Part shown: piece after piece, positions 25,176 through 33,708 of the stretch
Position numbering within the stretch: position 1 is the stretch's first letter
How the letters are laid out: every line of letters begins with the position of its first letter
Origin: Roseitranquillus sp963776845
Lineage (GTDB): Bacteria > Pseudomonadota > Alphaproteobacteria > Rhodobacterales > Rhodobacteraceae
Direction: 5' to 3'
Assembly: GCA_963776845.1 (NCBI GenBank)
Contig: CAVZOJ010000003.1
Location: 885,429 to 949,428, forward strand
Length of the DNA: 64,000 bases
The notes under the pieces: model-generated
Told to the model about the DNA's origin: nothing
Seen by the model: the letters and a program-made list of their open reading frames with translations, nothing else
Databases searched by the model: none
Translations under genes and position numbers: made by a program

Positions 25176-26087
25176 TCACGCTAACAGTTCTTGCGAGTTG
25201 GCCGGAATGGACGTCCAATCGACGGGATCCACGAGAACTCGCTGCACGTTCGAACGTAGCCACGGCATGAGGTGTTGCACGCAGAGCGACCCTAGCGAGT
25301 CGGGATGCATATGCAGGTAGAGAGGTCGCTCGAACGGCTCGATCTCCTCTACCCGCATCAGCCGCGGATCCTCGTCGCCGAGGCAGACGGGAAGGTAGCC
25401 GTGGCCAAGCCCCGCGGCGATCGCCGACCGCAGGGTGCCTGCGTCGGTCGCAGTCATGCGCACCGGGATGTCGTCGGACATCGTCTTGGTGAACTGGCCC
25501 AGCTTCGAGTCGGTGCGGTCTTCGTCGTAGAACATGATCCAGCCGGGTGGGCAGCCGCAGCGTGAGCGGTACGTGGCGTAGGGCACGTGCGCGATCTGGA
25601 CGGCGAAGGCACCGCCGATCGGTTCTTGCTCGAACCAGAGCGCCACGCCGGGGTCGCCCTGCCAGAGACTGGTGCGCGGGCGGCCCGTCGTGATGCGGAG
25701 CGACAGCGCGTGCCGTTCGAGCATGAAGGCCGCAAGGCCGTGGTCGAGGAGGCGGTCGAGCATCCACTGATTGCCGATCAGCCGCACGGTCCCGCTGGGA
25801 CCGGTGGTCGCCGCGTCGATGGCGTCGACGATGTCGCGCATCTGCCGCTCGATCTCGCAGGCGCGGGCGATGAGCATCTCGCCGGCCTCCGTGGGCATCA
25901 GGCCCTTGCGGGAGCGGCGGAAGAGCGTCGCGTCGAGGGCGGATTCGAGCGAGGAAAGACGGCGGCCGACGGTGCTCTGGTTGATCCCGAGTTTTGAGGC
26001 TGCGCGGCTGAGCGAGCCCATCCGGGCGATGGTCAGGGCGATCCGCAGATCATCCCAACTCGGGGGCTCGCCGCGTCGTGCACTCAT
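25176..26087 (-). CDS. LysR-family transcriptional regulator
   Basis: The 303-aa protein has an N-terminal winged HTH (WDDLRIALTIARMGSLSRAASKLGINQSTVGRRLSSLE) and a LysR effector domain (TVRLIGNQWMLDRLL to the C-terminus). It is convergent with the TRAP operon but divergent from the giant-gene cassette, with 167 bp between the two starts. LysR regulators often act on the divergent neighbour, so the cassette is its most likely target; the TRAP operon is the alternative. A TGCAT-N7-ATGCA dyad overlaps its start codon. Confidence 0.9.
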   Translation of the reverse strand: MSARRGEPPSWDDLRIALTIARMGSLSRAASKLGINQSTVGRRLSSLESALDATLFRRSRKGLMPTEAGEMLIARACEIERQMRDIVDAIDAATTGPSGTVRLIGNQWMLDRLLDHGLAAFMLERHALSLRITTGRPRTSLWQGDPGVALWFEQEPIGGAFAVQIAHVPYATYRSRCGCPPGWIMFYDEDRTDSKLGQFTKTMSDDIPVRMTATDAGTLRSAIAAGLGHGYLPVCLGDEDPRLMRVEEIEPFERPLYLHMHPDSLGSLCVQHLMPWLRSNVQRVLVDPVDWTSIPANSQELLA

Positions 26088-26103
26088 GCATGACGTGTAT
26101 GCA
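26087..26103. promoter_or_regulatory. Candidate LysR-type dyad
   Basis: TGCAT (26087-26091) and ATGCA (26099-26103) form an inverted repeat that includes a T-N11-A core. It overlaps the LysR start codon and faces the giant-gene cassette. Such short dyads also arise by chance. Confidence 0.3.
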
Positions 26104-26254
26104 GCGATGGAGCTTCCTGTCTAGGAGATTTGAGGCGACCCTGTTGTGACTTCCGCCTGTTCCTCGCCGGGAATTCTCGAACATGAAGCTGATCTTCTGT
26201 CGCCGCGGCCGGCGCCTGCGCGCTGGTGATGGACCCGGCAGGAAAAGCTGACCG

Positions 26255-29200
26255 GTGAAGTGGTCGATCGCCCTCTACGATCTGGTGGCGCCGTACATGC
26301 TGCGTGGTGCGCCGCTCGGGCCGTTCCACGCGCTGATCTCGGTGCTGGACGTCAGCGAGTACGACTCGGCGGTGTCGGAGGACGCAGTGGTGATCCGCGG
26401 GCTGTCGCGGGTCCGTGGCGAGGTGGGCGGCTTCATCGATCCGCAGACATTCTCGGCTGGGCTCAACGGACAGAATGTCGAGGGGCATCCGCGGGACGAC
26501 GACGGACGGCGCGATCCATGGATCGACATCCGCGACAGCAACATCGTCTTCGAGATGACGGCGCTGCGCGAGGCGTCGGCGACGATCGCGAACGCCGCCG
26601 ACGATTTGAACAGCGGCGACCACGCCGAGCTTCTGTCGCTCATCGATGCGCTGGATGACGATCCCGCAAGCGCGCCGTCGGACTACCCGTCGACCGCTTT
26701 CACGCTGGACATGGTGGTCACCGCCGCGGTGCTGCGCCTGCCGTTCCTCAAGGGCGCGCGCATGCTGGCGGACGGACGCCTGGTGCCGGTCGAGGGGGAC
26801 GACCGCGTCACCATCACGCTGCCGCGTTTCAAGCTGCGGCTGAGTCAGGGGTCGGCTACCGGCGATCCGCTGGACCTCGCGATGATGTCGTTCGGCGTCG
26901 ACGGGCTGGACGATGAAGCCGATCTGGGCGTCGTCGACCTGATCCGGATGGAGCCGCCGTACGCCTTCCTCGGCGACAGCCGCACGGTCGGCATCGGCTT
27001 CCGGTCGGCCACGCTGGACCTTTCGACCGGGGTGACGCCGATCGAGGTGCTGGAGCAGTTCGGCTTCGACGCGAGCTGGACCGGCCTCTACCTGCCCGAG
27101 TTGCGTCTGTTCGTGGCGCCGAATGGGCTGGAGGATTTCGCCGTCTCGGCCGGCGCCCGGAACCTTCTGATCGGCTGGGGCGCGCAGCCGGGCGTCACCG
27201 GCGACTTCGCCCTTGCGGTGATCGACCAGGGCGAGGCCGATCTGATCCTCGACGCCCGCTTTGTCGATCCGTCGGGGCGGACCTATGGCACGAGACTGCA
27301 GGGTGATGCCGCGGTCGCGCAGGTGCCGCCCGTCACCACGCTGATCGTCGACGTCAGGGGCGGACGGCCTCCCTATTCCGTCACCATCGGCGGGGCGCCC
27401 GGCCGCACCGCCGAAGTGGACCTCGGCAGCGACACCCGTCGAACAGTTGCCGTCGCGGTCAGCGATGCGTCGGGCACGCCGCTGTCCGCGACGCTGGAGA
27501 TCGTGGTCACGCCGTACCGGCCGGAGATCACCATCATCCCTGGTTCGGCCGGGCGGGTGGAGATCGTCGCGCAGGAGACGATCCGCGCCGGTCAGGTCCT
27601 GCCGCTGCCCAAGCTGTTCCTGGCGAGCCAGAGCGCGACGCATGCCACGGTGCGTCTGCTGGGCGCGGTCGGCGAGACGGTCTGGAACCCCGCAACGGTG
27701 GCCCCCGCCGTCGACGACGAGCTGAGCACAACCTTCGAGCTCGGCGATGGCGAGGAGGTGGAGGTCACCGTCTCGATCCTGCCGCCTGCCGAGGCCGACG
27801 AGGATATCCATGCCTACTGGCGCTTCGAGCTGCCGACGCCGTTCTCGAACACCTTCCTGGACTACGTCGGTGACCCCGACAACAGCGGCACCAGACCGGC
27901 GGTGAGCCAGGGGCCGAACGCCGGTTTCGGCCTCGGCAGCACGGAGGTGATGGAGACCTACCGCAGCCTTTTGGTCGACGTGCCGCCGGCGACGGCGGTC
28001 ACCATCGAGGGCTTTGCCAGCTACGAGAACAAGGACGGCCAGCAGTCGCGCCAGTTCAACTACAACCTGGCGCGGCACCGCGCGCTGGGCGTGCAGGAAC
28101 TGATCGAGGTCGAGTTCCCCGGCCGCTTTGCCATCACCGTACTGCCGGCGCCGTTCGTTGGCGACCTTGAGGACGACGACCCGTGGGTACTGCAGTGGGA
28201 GACCCAGGCTGCCGACCGCAACACCTGGTGGCGCGCCACCGCGACGGTACCCGTTGCGCCGCAGCCCGAGATCACGGTCACGGCCACCGTCCGCCGGACG
28301 GAGGGAGTTGAGGACGAGGTCGTCGAGACGGTGGACCCGCCGCCGCCGGACCCGTCGCCGCCGGAGTGGTTCCGCTCGATCGCGCTGAAGGTCCGGATCG
28401 TCCAGAACACCTTCGTGGCGCTGGAACTGTCGGGCGAGATTGACTTCGAGACCGCAGCAGAGGAGCAACTGCGCCGCGGCGCCATTGCCGCCAATGCCTC
28501 GCCGGGCGAGGAAGACGCGGCGGCGACACTGACGACGCAGGCGCTGGGACAGAACCCGTCGGACGGAGTGGTGGCCTACCGGCTGCTGGTGCAGGTCGAC
28601 GACGCGGCGCAGACTTGGACCGTCAGCGTCGCGCTGGGCGCGGACCCCGCGGATGTGGACGGCCTGCTGCTGGCCGGTGCGCAGCCGAACGCCACGATCG
28701 GCAGCGGCCAGCCTGGACTCAACATGCTGGGGATGACGACGGCAATGGCGCCGGTGCTGGCCGACACGGCGCCCGAGAACCCGCTGAACGGCGACGTGGG
28801 CGCGCTGGCGCTGTCGGCGACGGCGATCGTGATCCCGTTCACGATGAGCGCGCTGGGCTGGTTGACGGTGCAGCGGGTGATCCTGTTCGGCGGCGAAATC
28901 CTGGTGCGCGACAGGCCGACCGGGCCGGAGGTCAACCTGCTCTTCGACGTCGAGACTGACATCTCGGCGCGGATCGCTATCGGCGCGGCGCAGGACGACG
29001 AAGACCCCGGCGCGGACACCGGCGAGGGCGGGTTCGAGATCCTGACGATCTCGGAGACGCAGCCGCTGAAGATCCGGTACAGGTCGGTCGGCGTCCGTCT
29101 TGGCTATTCGCCGGACGCGGGGGACCGCTTCCAGTTCCGGCCTGTCTTCGACAGCTCCAAGGGCTACACGATCGACGTGGGCGGGCCGGGCGGCATCCGG

Positions 29201-32200
29201 GTGGCCGAGCCGCTGGGGCGGATCCTGCAGGTACTGGGTGCGCGGCTGGCGCGTCAGAATCCGATGACGTTCGAGATCGACCTCGGTTTTTCCGCGGATC
29301 TCGGCGTGGTGTCGGTCGATCGGGCGCGGGTTCGACTGCCGCTCGACCCGCCGGGAAGGCCGGAGCTGACGGCGCTTGCCGCCTCGATCGACATCCCCGC
29401 GGTGCTGCGCGCGAGCGGCTATCTGGAGATCGGCTCGACGCTCGACGAGGACGGCGTCGAGATTTGCGAGATCCGTGGCGGGCTCGACCTGACCATCGTG
29501 CCGATCAAGCTGCGCATCCGGGCCGAGATGGCGATCGCCCAGATCCCCGAGGAGGGCGGCGGCCCGGCGACCGGCGTCGTCGTGGCGATCGAGGTGACGT
29601 TCCCGGCGCCGATCCCGCTTGGCTCCTCGGGCCTGGGGCTGCTCGGGGTGCTCGGCCTCTTCGCGATGCATTATGGGCGTAACGAGGCGGACTTTGCCGA
29701 CGAGGCGACGCCGGCGCTGGCCTGGCTACAGGCTACGGGGGGCAACCCCACCAAGCTGTCGGAGGGCGGCCAGGACTTCTGGACGCCGCAGATCGACCGC
29801 TGGGCGTTCGGCGTGGGCGCCGTCCTGGGGACGATGGAAGGCGGCACCATCTTCAACCTCAAGGGCGTGTTCCTGCTGGAGCTGCCGGGGCCGCGCATCC
29901 TGATGATGATGAAGGCGGCGCTGCTGACGCCGCCGCCCGCGCTCGAGGGCGTCGAGGAAGCGGGCGGCAGCTTGCTGGCCGTGATCGACATCGACGCCGG
30001 GCGCGGCACGCTGACCATCGGCATCGTCGCGCAGTACGCCATCCGCCCACTCGTCGAGGTGAAGATCCCGATCGAGGCGTTCTTCAACCTCGGCAATCGT
30101 CATGAATGGCACATCTTCCTCGGCACCGTGGACGAGCCGATCCAGGCCAAGGTGATCCTGGTCTTCGAGGGGTCCGGCTACTTCATGATCTCGGGCCACG
30201 GCATCGATCACCCGCGGTTCGACACGCCGATCAATGACCAGCTGGCGATCGCGGCCGGCATGCATGTCGAGCTGATCTGGGGCAGCAAGGAGGTGAAGAT
30301 CTACGCCTCCGTCGCGGGCGGCTTCGACGCGCTGATGGGGTTCGACCCGTTCTTCCTGCAGGGCTTCCTGACGGTGCGGGGCGAGCTTCGGCTGATCATC
30401 ATCGGCATCTCGGCCTATGCCGAGCTCGACGTTACCGTCGGGACCGACCCCGAGACGGACCAGGAGATCGGCCATCTCCAAGGGCAGATCTGCGGCGAGG
30501 TCGACCTGTTCTTCTTCAAGATCAAGGGCTGCGTCGACTTCAGCCTGGGCGAAGAGCCCGGTCCGCCGCTCCCGCCGCTGGTCACCCGGCTGTCGCTGGT
30601 CAGCCGCAGCCCGGCGCTGGCACAGGGCACCGGGACCGACACACCCATCGACGCGGTCCTGGCCGAGGGCATCATGCGGGAGGATGCGCCGGATGCCGAT
30701 GCCTTCGTGGAGCCGCACCTCGCGGACGACGACGACACTCGGCCACGGCGGGTGCCGGTCGACGCGGTCCTCGCGCTGTCGCTCAGCGCTTCGCCTGGGC
30801 AGTCGACGGTCGACGTGCTGGGCGAGGATTTCGAGGCGGCGGCGCCGGGGTCGACCGCCGACGGGCTGACGAAGCGGAGCGACCAGGAAGTGTTCTACCA
30901 GCTCGTGTCGGTCGAGCTGGTCGGCGGCGGCCTGTCCGAGGGGGATCGGCCTGCGGTGTGGTGGGCCGGCGATCCGGCGACCGACAAGCCGCCGCTGGTT
31001 CAGCTGGCGCTGCTGACCTGGGTGCCGACGTCGATCGAGTCGGCGATCGAGCGCAGCGAATTCCTGCTGCAGACCGTTACCGACCGCTGGGGCACGGTCT
31101 GCCACGACCCGGCGCCGGCGGCGCCGGTCCTCTGGGCGTTCCACCGCGAGCCGATCGGGCCATCGGAAATTGGCTGGACCATCCGTGGCACTGCCTGGCC
31201 CGACCCCGAGGATACCGTGCGCTCCGAGTCGACGGACCTCGATATCGAGGTTGTCGAGGCGTGGCGCAGCGGACTGGACCTCGACATCTGGCGCGGGATC
31301 CTGCCGGGCGTGATCGTCGGCAACGCGATCGAATGCGCGTTTGGGGCAGAACCACCGGCGCCGGATGACGGAGGCATCGTGTTGCCGGATCTGGAGATCT
31401 CGGCGGAAGCGCTCGCGCCCGCGCGGCGCGCGTTCGCGGAACAGATGGAGGCGTTCGAGGCGGCGCGGCGGACCGCGCCCGCCGATATCTTCACCGGCCT
31501 TACGGCGCCGCGGACGCCGGTGCGGCGCCGGACGACGACGGTGACGCTTGCCGCGGCGCGGCCGGCGACGGCTGTCCTGGCGCGCCCGACAGCTGCGGCC
31601 GCGGCGGAGCCTGCGGCGGCGATTGCCACCCGCAGCCTTGCCGCGGAGATGGCTCGGTTCACCGACGGACGCCGGACCGCTCGCCGCCCGACCGAGCGGC
31701 TGAGCGTCGGCGAGGCCTTCCGCAGGCTGGAGCTGGGGACGGCGTTCGACACCGCCGCATTTTTGACGCTCGACGGATCGGCCGCCGCGGCGCCGCCAGT
31801 CCCAGAGCCGACGCTGTGCGACGCGCGCATCCTGGCCGCGCCGCATCTGGACAATGGCGAGACCATTTCGCCTCTGGGAGACGCCTCGCGCACGGCGGAG
31901 ATCGAGGCGGCGTGGGACGAAGCCGGGTTCGCGCCGAGCCCGCTGTCGCATGCGATCCGCCTGCGGCCGGGTGGGTTCGTGGAGGGCCGTCTGCTGCTGG
32001 CCGTGATGCGGTTCCTCGTCGATCTGGAGTTCACGGTGGTCCGCATGCTCGCCGCGGACGGCAGCGAGATCACGCGCGTCGTGCCCACGAGCGACGACTT
32101 CGTTCCGCCGAGAGACCTGCCAGACCGCTGGACGGATCCTGATGGGCCTTGGAGCGTCGATGTCGATCACGCGATCCGCTTCGACGACGATTTCACCGAT

Positions 32201-33523
32201 CCCGTCGAAGGGGCTTGGCGCACGGTCCTCGTCGACCTGCCCAATGCGGAGGCGGCGGAGTGGGTGGAGATCGGGCTGGAGTTGCCCGATGGGCCGGTCA
32301 ACTCCACCGAATTGCTTGCCCGCCTTTCGCCGCGGACCGACGGCCGCGCCGCGGCCGAGGAAGAGACCGGGCCGGCGCCGGGAAAGGCGGTGCTGAACCG
32401 GCTGTTCTACGTTCTCTGCTTCGAGTTCATCCGCATCGGCGAGGCGCTGCGCGAGGCCTACGACCAGCAGCTGGTGGAGTCCGACCGCGGCGCCGCGGGC
32501 CGCTATCTGAGCATCGACGCCGGCAACGTCGCGATGTTGCAGCCGGACACGCGGTACGGCGTGCGCGCGACGTGGCTGCAGGGGCTGGGAGGCGAGGAAA
32601 GCGAGGAGGGCGAGACCCCCGCGACTCGCAGCGAGACCTTCTGGTTCCACACGACGGCGGAGCCGCCGCGGCGGCTCGGCGGCTACATGCTGCTGACGCT
32701 GCCGAACGAGCGCGAGACCCATGTCTTCGGACAGGAGCCGCTGAAGCTGATCTTCTCGACGCCGCAGGTGGTGAACCTGTTCGCCGCGCATGGTCTGACC
32801 CTGCAGGTGAGCCTGCGCGCCGCATCGTTCCGGCATCCCGACCCCGACGATCTGGCCGAGGACGAGGACTATCCGTTCGGGCTCGGGCCGCTCGAGACCG
32901 AGGGGCTGGGGCCGCTTGTCCTCTCGGCCTACGAGGAGACGCTGCAGGAGGTCCTGGAGGGACAGTGCATCGCCATCGACGGCATGCGCGTGCGTCACCT
33001 GCTGCGCATCATCGACGTGCCGCTCGACCCCCTGACGGACTACGTGCTGGATATCGTCACGGTGCCGGAGGCAGACCCCGAGGGCGGTGAACGGAGCATC
33101 GTGCACTCGGTCAGCTTCTCGACCGGCGCCTACCCGACGCTGGTTCAATTCGCGCGAAGTCCTGCAGGCGCAGAGCGTCCGTCACCGCTGGGTCGAGTCG
33201 GGGGCGATGCAGGCCATCGCCACGCAGTTCGCGGCACGCGATCCAGAGGGCGCGGAGCTCGACGCCGCGATGCACGTGGCGGGGCTGGAGCCGATGCCGG
33301 TGCCGGACCGCCCCCAGACGACGATCTTCTGGGAGCAGGTCGGGAACGGCGCGCCGCAGCCGGCGGCGATCCTGATCGATTCGCCCGAGCCGATGCGGCG
33401 GTTCTGGGAGATCCCCGAGAAGGTCGTCGACGACAGCGTGGAGCCCGGCAGCGAATACTGGCGTCCAAGGCCGCGCGCCTGGCTGGACCTAGTCCCCGGT
33501 GCCGCGACCGCGGACCGGATTGA
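26255..33523 (+). CDS. Giant uncharacterised beta-rich protein (frame A of a frameshifted gene)
   Basis: From GTG 26255 (AGGAAAAG leader) one frame runs 2422 codons, but genuine coding ends near 33150, where the frame shifts. There is no signal peptide. Residues about 560-640 contain an OmpA-C-like stretch (VTIEGFASYENKDG, NYNLARHRALGVQELIE). Residues about 1080-1435 form a hydrophobic beta-rich region (PIPLGSSGLGLLGVLGLFAM, DRWAFGVGAVLGTMEGG, EAFFNLGNRHEWHIFLG, CGEVDLFFFKIKGCVDF) that resembles uncharacterised DUF6603-type giants as I recall them; this needs a profile search. An Ala/Arg/Thr-rich linker lies at about 1752-1795. Function is unknown. It is the first gene of a three-gene cassette. 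Confidence 0.75.
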   Translation: MKWSIALYDLVAPYMLRGAPLGPFHALISVLDVSEYDSAVSEDAVVIRGLSRVRGEVGGFIDPQTFSAGLNGQNVEGHPRDDDGRRDPWIDIRDSNIVFEMTALREASATIANAADDLNSGDHAELLSLIDALDDDPASAPSDYPSTAFTLDMVVTAAVLRLPFLKGARMLADGRLVPVEGDDRVTITLPRFKLRLSQGSATGDPLDLAMMSFGVDGLDDEADLGVVDLIRMEPPYAFLGDSRTVGIGFRSATLDLSTGVTPIEVLEQFGFDASWTGLYLPELRLFVAPNGLEDFAVSAGARNLLIGWGAQPGVTGDFALAVIDQGEADLILDARFVDPSGRTYGTRLQGDAAVAQVPPVTTLIVDVRGGRPPYSVTIGGAPGRTAEVDLGSDTRRTVAVAVSDASGTPLSATLEIVVTPYRPEITIIPGSAGRVEIVAQETIRAGQVLPLPKLFLASQSATHATVRLLGAVGETVWNPATVAPAVDDELSTTFELGDGEEVEVTVSILPPAEADEDIHAYWRFELPTPFSNTFLDYVGDPDNSGTRPAVSQGPNAGFGLGSTEVMETYRSLLVDVPPATAVTIEGFASYENKDGQQSRQFNYNLARHRALGVQELIEVEFPGRFAITVLPAPFVGDLEDDDPWVLQWETQAADRNTWWRATATVPVAPQPEITVTATVRRTEGVEDEVVETVDPPPPDPSPPEWFRSIALKVRIVQNTFVALELSGEIDFETAAEEQLRRGAIAANASPGEEDAAATLTTQALGQNPSDGVVAYRLLVQVDDAAQTWTVSVALGADPADVDGLLLAGAQPNATIGSGQPGLNMLGMTTAMAPVLADTAPENPLNGDVGALALSATAIVIPFTMSALGWLTVQRVILFGGEILVRDRPTGPEVNLLFDVETDISARIAIGAAQDDEDPGADTGEGGFEILTISETQPLKIRYRSVGVRLGYSPDAGDRFQFRPVFDSSKGYTIDVGGPGGIRVAEPLGRILQVLGARLARQNPMTFEIDLGFSADLGVVSVDRARVRLPLDPPGRPELTALAASIDIPAVLRASGYLEIGSTLDEDGVEICEIRGGLDLTIVPIKLRIRAEMAIAQIPEEGGGPATGVVVAIEVTFPAPIPLGSSGLGLLGVLGLFAMHYGRNEADFADEATPALAWLQATGGNPTKLSEGGQDFWTPQIDRWAFGVGAVLGTMEGGTIFNLKGVFLLELPGPRILMMMKAALLTPPPALEGVEEAGGSLLAVIDIDAGRGTLTIGIVAQYAIRPLVEVKIPIEAFFNLGNRHEWHIFLGTVDEPIQAKVILVFEGSGYFMISGHGIDHPRFDTPINDQLAIAAGMHVELIWGSKEVKIYASVAGGFDALMGFDPFFLQGFLTVRGELRLIIIGISAYAELDVTVGTDPETDQEIGHLQGQICGEVDLFFFKIKGCVDFSLGEEPGPPLPPLVTRLSLVSRSPALAQGTGTDTPIDAVLAEGIMREDAPDADAFVEPHLADDDDTRPRRVPVDAVLALSLSASPGQSTVDVLGEDFEAAAPGSTADGLTKRSDQEVFYQLVSVELVGGGLSEGDRPAVWWAGDPATDKPPLVQLALLTWVPTSIESAIERSEFLLQTVTDRWGTVCHDPAPAAPVLWAFHREPIGPSEIGWTIRGTAWPDPEDTVRSESTDLDIEVVEAWRSGLDLDIWRGILPGVIVGNAIECAFGAEPPAPDDGGIVLPDLEISAEALAPARRAFAEQMEAFEAARRTAPADIFTGLTAPRTPVRRRTTTVTLAAARPATAVLARPTAAAAAEPAAAIATRSLAAEMARFTDGRRTARRPTERLSVGEAFRRLELGTAFDTAAFLTLDGSAAAAPPVPEPTLCDARILAAPHLDNGETISPLGDASRTAEIEAAWDEAGFAPSPLSHAIRLRPGGFVEGRLLLAVMRFLVDLEFTVVRMLAADGSEITRVVPTSDDFVPPRDLPDRWTDPDGPWSVDVDHAIRFDDDFTDPVEGAWRTVLVDLPNAEAAEWVEIGLELPDGPVNSTELLARLSPRTDGRAAAEEETGPAPGKAVLNRLFYVLCFEFIRIGEALREAYDQQLVESDRGAAGRYLSIDAGNVAMLQPDTRYGVRATWLQGLGGEESEEGETPATRSETFWFHTTAEPPRRLGGYMLLTLPNERETHVFGQEPLKLIFSTPQVVNLFAAHGLTLQVSLRAASFRHPDPDDLAEDEDYPFGLGPLETEGLGPLVLSAYEETLQEVLEGQCIAIDGMRVRHLLRIIDVPLDPLTDYVLDIVTVPEADPEGGERSIVHSVSFSTGAYPTLVQFARSPAGAERPSPLGRVGGDAGHRHAVRGTRSRGRGARRRDARGGAGADAGAGPPPDDDLLGAGRERRAAAGGDPDRFARADAAVLGDPREGRRRQRGARQRILASKAARLAGPSPRCRDRGPD

Positions 33524-33707
33524 GGAAGTTGTGATGGCGCCAGGCGGCTACCGGGCGCTGGTGGTGCTGACGCCCGGCGGACGGGGGCGGCAGGTCCAGG
33601 TCGAGATGGTGCGGCACGTCCTTCCGATCGCGGATCCCGCGGACGCCACGGAAGTGCGCTTCGCGATCGTCGACACCATCCTCGACAGCGCACCCTGGGA
33701 GGAGTGA
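33087..33707 (+). CDS. C-terminal continuation of the giant protein in the next frame
   Basis: Coding quality moves to this frame near 33150: after YPTLVQFA the sequence goes on as REVLQAQSVRHRWVESGAMQ and runs to a TGA at 33705-33707. The first 20 or so codons of this open frame are off-frame reading. Restoring the frame gives a protein of about 2480 aa. The repeat GCGCG at 33154 suggests loss of one CG unit or gain of one base. The next gene starts 1 nt after the stop, which supports this as the true end of the first cassette gene. Confidence 0.7.
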   Translation: MNGASCTRSASRPAPTRRWFNSREVLQAQSVRHRWVESGAMQAIATQFAARDPEGAELDAAMHVAGLEPMPVPDRPQTTIFWEQVGNGAPQPAAILIDSPEPMRRFWEIPEKVVDDSVEPGSEYWRPRPRAWLDLVPGAATADRIEEVVMAPGGYRALVVLTPGGRGRQVQVEMVRHVLPIADPADATEVRFAIVDTILDSAPWEE

Positions 33708-33708
33708 G

